Source: Bacillus renqingensis (GTDB lineage Bacteria > Bacillota > Bacilli > Bacillales > Cytobacillaceae). From it: a stretch of DNA of 60,124 nucleotides. This document shows, one piece after another, positions 9,430-20,200 of this stretch (its first letter is position 1; the number at the start of each line of letters is the position of its first letter). The stretch covers positions 1-60,124 of the forward strand of contig NZ_JADDIU010000027.1 of NCBI RefSeq assembly GCF_016464375.1. The letters are read 5' to 3'. The notes under the pieces were generated by a model. That model did not search any database and was not told where the DNA came from. It saw only the letters and a list, made by a program, of their open reading frames with translations. Both the position numbers and the translations under genes were made by a program.

Positions 9430-10425
9430 TTACTTTTTCATTAAATCAAGTATTTGCTCTTTTCTCTTCTCCAGATAACTATTTTGTTCAATGGTGTATC
9501 TGGGACGTCTTTTTGTTTCCTTGAATATTTTTCCTATATATTCACCGATTATACCAATTGCCACCAATTGCATTCCTCCAACAATCCAAATCGATAACAT
9601 TAAAGAAGTCCAACCACTAATGGTATACGAAAATAATTTTGCAAATAATGTATAAATGGCAATCCCAATTCCAACAAGAACCAATAAAAATCCCAACAAT
9701 GAAACAAATCTTATAGGAGCCACACTAAAAGATGTAATCCCATCAAATGCAAAAGCAATCATCTTTTTTAATGGGTATTTGGATTCCCCCGCAAATCTCT
9801 CTTTACGATTATAATAGACCTTAGCAGTTTTAAATCCTAAAAGAGGAACAATTCCCCTCAAAAATAGATTTTCTTCTTGATATTTTGCAAATTCATCTAG
9901 GGCCCTTTTACTCATCAAACGATAATCTGCATGATTTGGTACTAAGTTAACACCTAATTTTCCCATTAAATTATAAAACCATAATGCAGTATTTCTTTTA
10001 AAGAAGGTGTCAGTATCTCTTTTATCTCTTACTCCATATACAATTTCATATCCTTCTTGATACTTATCAACAAATTGAGCAATTGCATCGACATCATCTT
10101 GAAGATCCGCATCAATGGTTACGACACAATCTGAAAAATCTCTTGCAGTTTCTAACCCTGCAATTAGTGCACCTTGATGTCCAAAATTCCTACTTAATTT
10201 TATTCCTTGAATAAATAAATTTGAAGCTATCTTTTCCTCAATTATTTCCCATGTTCGATCTGAACTCCCATCATCAACATACAAAATAGTACTATCATTA
10301 TTAATTTTCTTATCGGCAATTAAATTCTTCATTACCCTTGTTAATTCTTTAGTTGTTTCCTCTAAGGTTGCTTCTTCATTATAGCAAGGTACTACAATTG
10401 TCAATTTTGGTAAATTTATTGACAT
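9430..10425 (-). CDS. GtrB/CsbB-like polyprenyl-phosphate glycosyltransferase
   Basis: A 331-residue GT2 enzyme of the GtrB/CsbB type: a GT-A domain with VVPCYNEE near the N-terminus, DDGSSD for nucleotide binding, DADLQDD for metal binding, RNFGHQGA, and an R-E/K-R catalytic region (YNRKERFAGESKYPL). Two C-terminal membrane helices (~235-260 and ~270-295) precede a cytosolic tail. It should load a sugar onto undecaprenyl phosphate for use by the downstream GT-C protein. ATG 10425 has AGGAGTGGG just upstream, so the start is firm. In B. subtilis CsbB works with a flippase and YfhO to glycosylate lipoteichoic acid. The analogous role here is an inference from the gene pair; no GtcA-like flippase is adjacent. 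Confidence 0.88.
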   Translation of the reverse strand: MSINLPKLTIVVPCYNEEATLEETTKELTRVMKNLIADKKINNDSTILYVDDGSSDRTWEIIEEKIASNLFIQGIKLSRNFGHQGALIAGLETARDFSDCVVTIDADLQDDVDAIAQFVDKYQEGYEIVYGVRDKRDTDTFFKRNTALWFYNLMGKLGVNLVPNHADYRLMSKRALDEFAKYQEENLFLRGIVPLLGFKTAKVYYNRKERFAGESKYPLKKMIAFAFDGITSFSVAPIRFVSLLGFLLVLVGIGIAIYTLFAKLFSYTISGWTSLMLSIWIVGGMQLVAIGIIGEYIGKIFKETKRRPRYTIEQNSYLEKRKEQILDLMKK

Positions 10426-10748
10426 TTTCCCACTCCTAATTCACTAAATATTCGTTTATTTTTTCCTTTTTATTGAAATCTAAATTATTTTAGCACAATA
10501 ACCACGAAAAGAATATATCTGTTTCTTCTAAAATAATGAATATCATTTTAAATCTGATCCAATACACATTCATAAACTTTATTAAAAAAGTATTATCATA
10601 AAAATAAGACGTATAGTAAATGGAAAGGATTCATCACTTCAAAAGGGATATCGAAAAATAACACACAGTTAACTTTACCAGACACATTTCCCCCTTCCAT
10701 TTTAAAACCAAAAAACGCCTCCGAATACTCGGAGACGCCTTAAACGAA
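10426..10748. other. Intergenic stretch with a terminator
   Basis: AT-rich, with no frame or repeat that I can support. The right end carries the terminator of the nucleotidase gene. Confidence 0.5.
10713..10742 (-). terminator. Terminator of the nucleotidase gene
   Basis: On the minus strand GGCGTCTCCGAGTATTCGGA folds with the following GGCG and runs into a T-tract. The stem is about 10 bp and GC-rich, directly after the stop at 10749. Confidence 0.8.
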
Positions 10749-13700
10749 TTATTTATACACTTTGATTTTCGTCGCTTTGCTTACGTTGCCTGCTTTGTCC
10801 TTCACCGTAATCGTAAGAACAGTTCCGACCTTTTGTTTTTTAATAGTGACCGAGTACCTGCCTTTTTTGTCAACGGTGGCAGAGCCGATTAGTTTCTTCC
10901 CTGCTCTTACCTCCACTCTAGCGCCGGCTTCGGCTTTACCCATTATTTTCGTTGTCTTAATGGTTACCTTACCGACACTGGCAGCTTTCGGTGCCGTTTT
11001 GTCAACAACCGTTACGGTCGTGGCAGCACTGACATTCTTGGCCTTGTCTGTAGCCGTAACCGATAACTTGGTTCCAGCTTTTTGGGCGGTCTTTAATGTG
11101 ACGGTAAACTTACCGGCTTTTGCCACTGATGTCCCAAGTACTTTTTTACCAGCCTTAACCGTAATGGTTGCACCTGTTTCTGCCTTACCAGTTATCTTCT
11201 TGTCGTAATCTTTGACTTGATTGACAACCGGTTTTGCAGGAGGAGTCTTATCAACCACAGTTACTTGGACAGACGGGCTTACATTTCCAGCCTTATCCTT
11301 CACACTTACTGTTAAAATAGTACCCGCCTTTTGCATCGTTTTTAATGGAACCGAGAAATCGCCCGCTGCATTCACTTTGGCACTGACAAGTGTTCCCGTT
11401 TTACTTGAAACGGTGACAGTGGAACCTGCTTCGGCTTTTCCACTAACGACTTTGTCTTTATCACTTACTTGTTTCACGACAGGTTTATTTGGTGCGATAA
11501 CATCTTTTACATAGACAATTTTTAATGGACTTATATTGTAGCCTAAATCAATCGAGTATACATATAGGGCCGTATCCTCTTTAAATGGTTGTAATAATTG
11601 AATCTTAAACTCACCGTTTTCATCCGCGATGACATTGAATTTTACCTTTCCAGCATCGGTAATGACGACATGTGTTCCTGGTTCTGCCGTTCCAGTAATT
11701 TGCAGGTCCTTATTCGTGACGGTACCAATTACCGGGGCCACAGGGTCAGTGACATCTTTCACGATGACCTTTGTTTCACTGACATTTCCAGCTTCATCGG
11801 CTGCGGTAACAGTGATTTCTGTTCCCGGTTTTTGTGCCTTGATGGCAACAGCAAAGCTGCCGTCCTCTTTTGCAACAGTTGAACCAAGGACCTCTCCCTT
11901 GACCTTTACCTCAACCTTTGCACCGGCTTCCGTCTTTCCGGTTACCTTTGTCGTTTGGTCGGTTATTTCGTCAAGCACCGGTGCCATAGGTGCCATTGTG
12001 TCGACAACCGTGATGCGGCCTTCAATTTCTGCATATAATGCTCTCTTTTGCGCCTTTACATAATTATATAAGGCATCAAAATCTGTCATGATGGTTTCAC
12101 GGTCTGTGCCTTTGGTAAACTCCATATAGCCGTCCCCGCCATCAGCCATAAAGTTATTGATCGTGACGGTGTATTCCGCTTTAGGATCGATTTTTTTACC
12201 GTTTGCTAAAAAGATATCGACTACCTTTTCACCCTTCGGATATTTATCATCCCACGTATAGGTTAAACCAGCGATTTGCATGATCCGGGTTCTTTCCGGT
12301 CCCCATTGCTGGTTAAGAACCTTTCTGATTTGCTCACCTGTCAATTTCATGGTCACAAGATCATTGCCAAAAGGCTGGATGGCAAATAAATGGCCCCATG
12401 TGACTTGACCTTTTCGAAGATCATCACGGATTCCTCCGGAGTTCATAAAGGCAAAATCAGTTTTTCCAGCTTCAAGCATGGAATCAGCAATTAAATTTCC
12501 TAAGCTGGATTCCCCGGCAGCATTGGCCGCACGAGTAATGTCAATCGCCGCTTTTCCTACTACTTCATTTACAATTGGTGCAACATCAGCTTGATATTGA
12601 TCAAGTTCTTTTTTTATCTTTCCATCCAAATGCGCTGCATCCTGGAAAGTAGAAGCAACTTCTGCTTTCTTTTCGACAACATCCTGAGTCATCGGGTCGA
12701 TCGTCAAGTCAATATCAGAAAATGCTGTTCCGTAAGAATAAGACTGTACTAATAATTTTCCATTAACGGTTGCGTTCAAATATTTATGGTCATGTGCCCC
12801 ATAAATCACATCCACCTCTGGATCGACTGCCTTGGCAATATCAACTACCTTACCAGTTGGGTTTGAACCATCAGTTGCGGAAGTTCCCGGATCGTGGGAA
12901 ACAACTACAATTGATTTAACGCCTTTTTCTTTTAATTCTTTCGCATATTTATTAATCGCTTCTACTTCATCCGTGAATTTGACCCCTTCAACACCCTTTT
13001 TCGTTACGATGTTTGGAGTTTCTGTTGTGACGACTCCAATAAAGCCAATTTTCACCCCATCCACTTCTTTTACGACATATGGTGGTAAAATCAGTTTATT
13101 GGTTTTTTCATCAACGACATTTGCCACAATATAAGGGAAGGCAGCCCCTTCAAATTCGCCATATTTTTCTACCGTTTTTGGATGAGCACCGCCATGGATT
13201 AAGCGAAGCATTTCAGTTACGCCTTCATCGAATTCATGGTTACCAATGGTGCCTACATCAAAACCAAGCTCATTCATGAAGCGGACGGTTGGTTCGTCTT
13301 GAAGCAGGGCAGATACAGGACGGCTGGCACCAACTAGGTCACCGGCTTGGACCTTTAGCGTATTGGCAGGGTTGGTTGCCTCTCTTTCCTTTAAATAACC
13401 TGCTAAATATTCGATGCCGCCGACAGGCTTCCCGGAGACAGTCGTTTTATAGTCTAATTGTCCGTGAAAGTCATTGATTCCTAGTAATTGAACATGGACA
13501 TTTTGGTCTAATTGATAGGTTTCATAACCGGCTTTTGTTGCCGATTCTCCAAGGTCCTTCACGTTTGGCGTTTGACCAAGATAGGTTTTGCCATTTGGTG
13601 AAGAGTCGAATGTTAACTTTACATTGCCTTCAATCGGGGCAATTTTCCAGTTATTATCTGCAACTGGGCTAATCGTTCCATGCTCTTTAATATAATCCAT

Positions 13701-15503
13701 TAAGAGCTCACGGTTTTCATATGGTGAATCGACCACCACTTTAGCACCGCTCAGCCCAGGGAAGTTCCCTCCGCCGCTGGCACGATAATTGTTGGTTGCC
13801 ACGATAAATTCCTGATCGTCCTTAATCGGAGTCCCGTCCATCATCGTCATTTTATTAATCCGATGCGCATTGGCATTTTCAACCGTTCCTTTTTCCCAAT
13901 TGTATCTTCTTGGCTGTGTCACATCGATTTGATACTTAATCCCATCGATGACATCAAAGTTATACGGACGGAAGTCATAATCCAGTAAATCCTGGTTTCC
14001 GCCTTTTGCAGGAATGATTTGTTTATAGGAGGATGCTGACATTTCCAGCCATTCTCTCACCTGAGCACCAGTTATCTTTACTGCCTTTAAGGTATTGTTA
14101 AACATGTATAAGTCGTTAGCGCTCTTAATCGATAGCTCGCCTTTTGGTATATTCGTGTAATCACCTACACCGCCACGGCCGCCTTTAAACGGAGCTGCAG
14201 CTGAAATAATTGGAATATTCTTATACTCTGGTGCCTTTGTTTCAATCCATTTTTTCACATAATCAGTTTGTGCATTGTTCACAAGCTGGACAGATGGGTC
14301 GTCCATGACACGAGTAAAGTACGTGTGCATTGGATACTCCGTTTCACCAATTTTTCCGCGCACATAGGCAATCGTGCCTTCGTGTTCTGGTTTCACATCT
14401 TCGACAATTTTTTGATCTAATGGTGTATCCGCTGTCACCGGACGGTCCACTGATTTTGACTTGGCCCTGTCAACCGTCCATTTGCCGTTTGCGTCCTGTA
14501 CTAATGCTAAATCAAGAACCCCAAGATTATTGCCCCAGAATCCTGCCTCAACAGCCGGAATCCCATTAATAATCCCATTAGCATTATCGATTCCTTTCGT
14601 ATTATTGAATTCCTTTCCACCAGGGAATTGTAAATGGGCATGACCAAATAACATCGCATCAATGCCTGGGACCTTTGTGAGGTCATAAACAGCATTTTCT
14701 GCTAACTCTTGTCCTTCTTCAGCGATATCACAGCCGGAGTGGGCAATCGCTACAATCACGTCGGCTCCTGCCTTCTTCATTTCCGGGATAAATTTTTTCG
14801 CTTGCTGGACAATATCCTTCGTAATGACTTTGCCTGAAAGATTGTCTTTATCCCAGTTCATGATTTGCGGCGGGGCAAAGCCGATTATACCCACCTTAAT
14901 TTTTGCATCATTCCCTTTTGCATCTTTAATCGTTTTGTCAATAATCTTAAATGGTGTAAAATAGTTAACATCATTATCAGGATTATTATCATGGTCATCC
15001 TCATAGATATTGGCATTGACAATTGGGAAATCAACTTCCTCTAAAACATTCTTTAAATAATCCAACCCGTAATTAAATTCATGGTTGCCCACAATGCCCC
15101 CATCATACTTAAGGTAATTCATCGCCCTAAACAGTGGATGGGTATCATCTTTTCCTAGAGGCTTGACTTTATTTACATAATCTGCAAGTGGTGTTCCTTG
15201 AATCATATCGCCTGCATCGAATAACATGGAATTGCTTGGTTCCACTTCTTCTCGTGCCTGCTTAATAAGGCTTGCCGTCTTTGCGAGTCCGTAGTTAATC
15301 CCTTTGTCTGTATCTTGGTAGTAATCATACGGCATTAAGTTCGAATGAAGATCTGTTGTTTCTAAGATTCTGAGTGTAGCAGTGTTTGTTGCCGTCCCTT
15401 CTGCTTTTGCAGCATGTGGAAAAATATTCAATGGAATGATTGTAAGCATTAACAAAGTTGCCAACGAACCATTGAGTATTTTTCGTTTCTTATTCTTTTT
15501 CAT
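10749..15503 (-). CDS. Secreted bifunctional 2',3'-cyclic phosphodiesterase / 5'-nucleotidase with five Ig-like repeats (YfkN-like)
   Basis: A very large exported enzyme that hydrolyses cyclic and 3'/5' nucleotides outside the cell to release phosphate and nucleosides. ATG 15503 (GAGGC upstream) opens a classical signal peptide ending in HAAKA. The upstream TTG 15536 lacks this logic. Two tandem units follow. Each has a calcineurin-like metallophosphatase (first ETTDLHSN, GNHEFNYG, AHSGCD, GHAHLQ; second GINDFHGQ, GNHEFDEG, SHDPG, GAHDHK) and a 5'-nucleotidase C-terminal domain (ATNNYRASGGGNFPG; NNFMADGGDGYME). The last ~400 residues are five Ig-like (Big_6-type) repeats of about 80 residues. 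The two-unit plan matches YfkN, but the Ig tail replaces the usual anchor, and I see no LPXTG motif. The tail probably mediates wall association. Confidence 0.9.
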   Translation of the reverse strand: MKKNKKRKILNGSLATLLMLTIIPLNIFPHAAKAEGTATNTATLRILETTDLHSNLMPYDYYQDTDKGINYGLAKTASLIKQAREEVEPSNSMLFDAGDMIQGTPLADYVNKVKPLGKDDTHPLFRAMNYLKYDGGIVGNHEFNYGLDYLKNVLEEVDFPIVNANIYEDDHDNNPDNDVNYFTPFKIIDKTIKDAKGNDAKIKVGIIGFAPPQIMNWDKDNLSGKVITKDIVQQAKKFIPEMKKAGADVIVAIAHSGCDIAEEGQELAENAVYDLTKVPGIDAMLFGHAHLQFPGGKEFNNTKGIDNANGIINGIPAVEAGFWGNNLGVLDLALVQDANGKWTVDRAKSKSVDRPVTADTPLDQKIVEDVKPEHEGTIAYVRGKIGETEYPMHTYFTRVMDDPSVQLVNNAQTDYVKKWIETKAPEYKNIPIISAAAPFKGGRGGVGDYTNIPKGELSIKSANDLYMFNNTLKAVKITGAQVREWLEMSASSYKQIIPAKGGNQDLLDYDFRPYNFDVIDGIKYQIDVTQPRRYNWEKGTVENANAHRINKMTMMDGTPIKDDQEFIVATNNYRASGGGNFPGLSGAKVVVDSPYENRELLMDYIKEHGTISPVADNNWKIAPIEGNVKLTFDSSPNGKTYLGQTPNVKDLGESATKAGYETYQLDQNVHVQLLGINDFHGQLDYKTTVSGKPVGGIEYLAGYLKEREATNPANTLKVQAGDLVGASRPVSALLQDEPTVRFMNELGFDVGTIGNHEFDEGVTEMLRLIHGGAHPKTVEKYGEFEGAAFPYIVANVVDEKTNKLILPPYVVKEVDGVKIGFIGVVTTETPNIVTKKGVEGVKFTDEVEAINKYAKELKEKGVKSIVVVSHDPGTSATDGSNPTGKVVDIAKAVDPEVDVIYGAHDHKYLNATVNGKLLVQSYSYGTAFSDIDLTIDPMTQDVVEKKAEVASTFQDAAHLDGKIKKELDQYQADVAPIVNEVVGKAAIDITRAANAAGESSLGNLIADSMLEAGKTDFAFMNSGGIRDDLRKGQVTWGHLFAIQPFGNDLVTMKLTGEQIRKVLNQQWGPERTRIMQIAGLTYTWDDKYPKGEKVVDIFLANGKKIDPKAEYTVTINNFMADGGDGYMEFTKGTDRETIMTDFDALYNYVKAQKRALYAEIEGRITVVDTMAPMAPVLDEITDQTTKVTGKTEAGAKVEVKVKGEVLGSTVAKEDGSFAVAIKAQKPGTEITVTAADEAGNVSETKVIVKDVTDPVAPVIGTVTNKDLQITGTAEPGTHVVITDAGKVKFNVIADENGEFKIQLLQPFKEDTALYVYSIDLGYNISPLKIVYVKDVIAPNKPVVKQVSDKDKVVSGKAEAGSTVTVSSKTGTLVSAKVNAAGDFSVPLKTMQKAGTILTVSVKDKAGNVSPSVQVTVVDKTPPAKPVVNQVKDYDKKITGKAETGATITVKAGKKVLGTSVAKAGKFTVTLKTAQKAGTKLSVTATDKAKNVSAATTVTVVDKTAPKAASVGKVTIKTTKIMGKAEAGARVEVRAGKKLIGSATVDKKGRYSVTIKKQKVGTVLTITVKDKAGNVSKATKIKVYK

Positions 15504-15751
15504 TTGTCGCCTCACACCTTCTCCACCTCTCGACAAAAAATTTAGTTTTGCAAGATAATTCTATCAGTCTCTTCATAAGATTAATAGACTTTTTTTAAAA
15601 AAATTTTATATTTTTTAGGGTGATTCGCAAAAGTATTTTTGCCAATTTCACAAACTTCTTTTTAACACAATTTCAAATATATGTATGAATTTTCGACGAA
15701 ATCTGCTATTCTATTACATAGTCGGATATTTTATTGTTGGAGGAAAAATGA

Positions 15752-16678
15752 ATGAGATCTGAAAAAAGAAAGAAGAAAAGAACCTGGCTCCGCGTTACCG
15801 GGATAGTGGTTTTATTGCTCATTATTGGAATTGGTGGTTATGTCTATTCCGTTTATAGATCGTTAACGAATGCTGTTGATACAATGCACCAGCCATTAGA
15901 CCGGAAGTCTGAAAAGCGGGCAGAAGATGTTTCGTTGGAAAATAAGCAGCCATTTTCTGTGTTGCTTTTAGGTGTGGACCAGCGTAAAGGGGACAAAGGT
16001 CGTTCGGACACCATGATTGTCTTAACGGTTAACCCGAAACTAAATTCCGTTAAAATGTTAAGTATCCCGCGTGACACCCGTACCGAAATTGTCGGGAAAG
16101 GGACAGTGGATAAAATTAACCATGCCTATGCCTTTGGTAATGAAGAAATGTCCATGAATACGGTAGAACACTTCTTAGATATCCCGATTGATTATTTTAT
16201 CAAAGTAAACATGGAAGGGTTTAGGGATATTGTCGATGCCGTGGGCGGTATTACCGTCAACAACGACTTGGATTTCTCTCAAGGCGGTTACCATTTCCCT
16301 AAAGGACAGGTAACATTGGATGGAAAAAAAGCCTTAGCCTATACCCGGATGAGATACGATGACCCGCGTGGTGATTTTGGGCGTCAGCTGCGTCAGCGTG
16401 AAATTATTCAGGGCGTTATGAGGGAGGGAGCCAGTCTTTCTTCGCTAACAAAATACCAAGGGATTTTTTCCGCTCTCGGTAATAATGTAAGAACTAACCT
16501 TACATTTGACCAAATGATGGACATCCAAAAGAATTATAGAAGTGCTGCAGGTAATATCGAGCAAATGACCATTAAGGGAGACGGCTCAAAAATTAACGGG
16601 ATCTATTACTACATCGTTCCGGATAAAGAGAAGCAGCGTCTGCATAACGAGCTAACAGCACAGTTAGAAGTAAAATAA
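15752..16678 (+). CDS. tagU: LytR-CpsA-Psr wall-polymer ligase TagU
   Basis: A 308-residue LCP protein that transfers undecaprenyl-linked teichoic acid or other anionic polymers to peptidoglycan on the outer face of the membrane. A short basic N-terminus is followed by one membrane helix (~12-32). The LCP domain begins at VLLLGVDQR and contains the conserved RSDTMIVL, SIPRDT and DKINHAYAFG, with Arg residues (RMRYDDPRGDFGRQLRQ) that contact the pyrophosphate. GTTGGAGG precedes ATG 15752; an ATG 4 nt earlier closes at once. It is divergent from the nucleotidase gene and followed by a strong terminator. TagU and LytR names are both used for this family. Length is typical. Confidence 0.9.
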   Translation: MRSEKRKKKRTWLRVTGIVVLLLIIGIGGYVYSVYRSLTNAVDTMHQPLDRKSEKRAEDVSLENKQPFSVLLLGVDQRKGDKGRSDTMIVLTVNPKLNSVKMLSIPRDTRTEIVGKGTVDKINHAYAFGNEEMSMNTVEHFLDIPIDYFIKVNMEGFRDIVDAVGGITVNNDLDFSQGGYHFPKGQVTLDGKKALAYTRMRYDDPRGDFGRQLRQREIIQGVMREGASLSSLTKYQGIFSALGNNVRTNLTFDQMMDIQKNYRSAAGNIEQMTIKGDGSKINGIYYYIVPDKEKQRLHNELTAQLEVK

Positions 16679-16679
16679 C

Positions 16680-16723
16680 GAAAAAATCCCCTGCCAGAGG
16701 CTTTTGGGCAGGGGATTTTTTAT
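16680..16723. terminator. Bidirectional terminator
   Basis: AAAAAATCCCCTGCC pairs with GGCAGGGGATTTTTT around a short loop. It ends tagU on the plus strand and the Ig-like fragment on the minus strand. Confidence 0.85.
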
Positions 16724-17001
16724 TACTCAACTATCGAAGGGTTGGGGTTAGTCGGTTCACTTCCGTTTCCTTCTTTGTCTGCTGCAGTCACCTTCACCGT
16801 TTTGGTTGTTGTATTTTTTGCTTTATCCATAGCTGTAACCTTTATTTGAGTACCGGCCGTTTGCTTTGGAATCGCTGCCTTGTACATTCCATGTGAATCC
16901 ATCGCTTTTGCTGGGTAATTCTTTGAACCAATGAATACACTAACAGCTGCACCTGCTTCTGTTTTTATAGTTAATGCTTCAAAATTAGCTGCTGATCGCA
17001 T
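16723..17001 (-). pseudogene. Orphan Ig-like (Big_6) repeat fragment
   Basis: 92 residues that align by eye with the last Ig-like repeat of the large nucleotidase (EAGA.V.V..G, G.Y...I..Q..GT.I.VTA.DKA.N.....VKV). There is no ribosome site, signal peptide or catalytic part, and in-frame sequence before the Met is unrelated. It sits directly downstream of the second nuclease gene and ends at the shared terminator. It is best read as the left-over tail of an older nucleotidase gene, perhaps the tail the second nuclease lost when it acquired choline-binding-type repeats. That history is inference. Confidence 0.6.
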
Positions 17002-17161
17002 AAATGCCGAATCAAATGGCCAAAAACAAGCTGTTTAGTTTTAAAAAAATTTAATAAAACTAAAATTCTGCAGGTCTGTACTTCCTTAAAAGAAGGAATT
17101 ATGAAATTGATTCATTTCGCTGTTTTTTTTACAAATTCTGTTACTAGCCTCTTGGTTTAAC

Positions 17162-17193
17162 AAAAAAGAGAGGAGCCACTTAGGGCATCCTCT
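17162..17193 (-). terminator. Terminator of the nuclease gene
   Basis: On the minus strand AGAGGATGCCCTAAGTGGCT continues to CCTCT and a C-T6 run. The stem AGAGGA/TCCTCT with GCC/GGC lies about 30 bp after the stop. Confidence 0.6.
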
Positions 17194-17222
17194 AAATCAA
17201 ATTATTCTCTTAGATTTAGTTT

Positions 17223-20200
17223 CTAGACAGCCTTTCCATTAGCTTTTGGCGTCTCAGCTTGCAGCACTCCGTTTTCATCAAAGTAATACCATTTACCTCG
17301 AATCTTCACCCAGCCGGTTTCCATTATACCTTTATTGTCCAGGTAATAACGTTTGCCTGAAAGCTCTAACCAGCCGGTCTGCATGATACCATTAGAATCA
17401 AAATAGTATCGTTTACCAGCTATTTCTTGCCAGCCAATTTGCATTTCACCATCTGGATTAGAATAGTATTGTTTACCCTTCACTTTGTACCAGCCGGTTT
17501 GCATTTCACCTTTATGGTTAAAGTAATAATTTTTACCTTCCACTATTGCAAAGCCAATCAGCTTCTTTCCATTACTATCAACGTAATAGCGCTTGCCGCC
17601 CTTATTCTGCCAGCCATTGTTTACAACACCGTTCGCATCAAAGGAATAGCTGACACCATCGATTGTATGCTTGCCAACCCGCTTAACACCGTCTGTTCCG
17701 AGATAATATTTTTTACCATCTAATTCTAGCCAGCCGGTTTGCATGACACCATCGGAATTAAAGTAGTAATCTTTACCTTCCACAGTTACCCAGCCGGTCT
17801 GCATGGAACCGCTCGATGGATCAAAGTAGTATTTTTTACCGTCGATTTCGATAAAGCCAGTTTTTCTAGCCCCTGTTGTTGGATCAAGGTAATAGGTTTT
17901 ACCATCTAGCTCAAGCCAGCCTGTTACCTTTTTACCATCTTTATCCAAATAGTACCAGGCACCGTCGACTTCAACCCATCCAGATTTGATTTCATCACCT
18001 TCAACAATTCTGCCCTCAACCTGAGGAGATACTGGGCTATTTTTTGAAATATAATCGGTTAAAATCTCATAGTCGACGATTAGTAATTCATGGATGCGGC
18101 CTTCGTCTTTTGCCTTCTTGAACATCGTGTAACCGTCGCCGCCGTCTGCGACGAATGCGTTGGTGGCAACAGAGTATGTCTTGTTTAGGTCAAGCTTCTC
18201 AAAGCCATCAGCTGTTTTGACTTTGACTTCCCAAACTCTGTCATAGGCTGGTTTTTTTGGATCGTATTTAAATTGCAATCCGGACACCTGCATGAACTGG
18301 CCGGCGCCACTTTCTGCCTTACTGACACCGTGCTCAAGGGCATCCCAGATTTCTTGACCAGTTAGATCAAGCGTTACCAATAAGTTCGCAAATGGCATCA
18401 CCTTATGAATATGGCCAAGTGTGACATCACCTTCTGGAATCGAAGCACGGATTCCACCGCCATTTTGTATAGCAATCGTGGTGTTATTTTTCAAAATATC
18501 ATTTGCTTTTTGTGCCATGGAATCAGCAATCAAGTTACCAAGATTGGTCTCTTTGTAACGAACGTTGTTTCGTTCTCCATCAAGGAATACTTTAGAAGAA
18601 CCAATGACTGTCTTCTTCAGCTCGTCTAAAGGTTTCTTTAATTCATCAACTTTTGCCTGGGCTTGTGCATCTGCAGCGTAGGTGTTCACATCAAGAAGCT
18701 TCCCGTCTTGGGCGGTGATTACCCCATCTTTATCAAAGGTTACATCAAGAACGCCCAAATATTTCAGGTATTCGTTTGCTTGAACAATGACGGTCGGCTC
18801 TGCTTTTTCAATCACAACCGGCTTGTCCAGCTTTGTATGTGAGTGACCGCCAACAATGATGTCAATGCCATCGACCACTTTAGCCAACTCTTGGTCTGGT
18901 CCATAGCCTAAGTGCGACAGGACAACAATTTTGTTAATGCCTTTTGCTTTAAGTGCGGCCACTGTTTCTTTTGCTTTTGCTGCAGCATTTTCAAACACAA
19001 TTTGTTTCGATGGGTTTGCAAGGAAGGTTGTATCTTCCGTTGTTAAGCCAAACATACCAACCTTTTCCCCATCAATTGTTTTAATAATTGCTGGGTAGAT
19101 GTTGCCGCCCTCCGGAGCAGAACTGATTTCATTTTTGAACAGAGGTCCTAATACAGGATCCTGGGTTACATTGACGTTTGCACTCAAGATTGGAAACTTC
19201 ATTTCCTTGATAAAATCTGCCAGCACATGGGAGTCCTTATCAAATTCATGGTTTCCGAATGTCATCGCGTCGTAGTCCAGGTCATTCATGAAGCCTAAAT
19301 CTGCTTTACCTAGGTATTGGTTAAAGTATAATGTTCCTGAGAAAACATCACCGGCATCCAGTAATAAGGCATTTGGCTTTTCCCCTCTTACTTCTTTTAC
19401 GGCAGTTGTCAGCTTCGGATACTGTTCAACATTTGCATGTGTATCATTCACATGCATGATGGACAGGTCAAGCGCTTTTGGTCCGGACGGTTCAGCACTT
19501 AAATCAATCTGTGCCATTACCGGGTCATGGTCACTGACACGTCCATGTGCTGCAACGAATGGTGAGTTAATATGGACAATATCGATTTCCGAACGGTCTG
19601 CCAGATTGTTTGAAACGAGCATGTGGTCGAGCACCTGGGAGTTTCCTTGATAGTTATAAGTAAATCGTTCCGGTGCAGGAACTTTTTCAATTAAGTTTGT
19701 TAGTTCATTTCCTTTTAGTGCTGTTAACGGATTGGAAAATTCGAAGTCATTCAAGTCGCCAAGAACAACAATGTTAGCATCAGCTGATTTACTTTTTACA
19801 TCTTTAATAAAGTTGTTAACGACGCCGGCAATCTTCATTCTTTGGGTTTCACTGCCTAGTGTAGGCGGTTGATTTTTTCCAAAAATCGGCTGGTCGCCGC
19901 CTTTAGAATTAAAGTGGTTGGCAATGACAATGACGTCTTCGCCTTTAAAGGTAAATTCCGCAGCCAGCGGTTTTCGGCTGGATTTAAATGCTCCATTTGT
20001 CGGATCAATTCTGCCAGGGTTTAGAGTTAAGGAACCATTTTCGTAGCCGACTGACTGTGTTGCAGTTCCTTTTGTACCTGGTTTTAAGCTGACGCGGTCA
20101 GGATTATAGATGAAACCGACGCGGATATTACCGTTTGGCGCCCCGCCATCTTGATTGTCTTGCGGTGCAATATCCGTCCAGTTATAAGCCGGACCGCCGT

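Noticed and set aside
10762..12063. Several long plus-strand frames opposite the Ig-like repeats
   Set aside because: They mirror the repetitive Thr/Val/Lys-rich coding strand, lack ribosome sites and recur with the repeat period. They are shadow frames.
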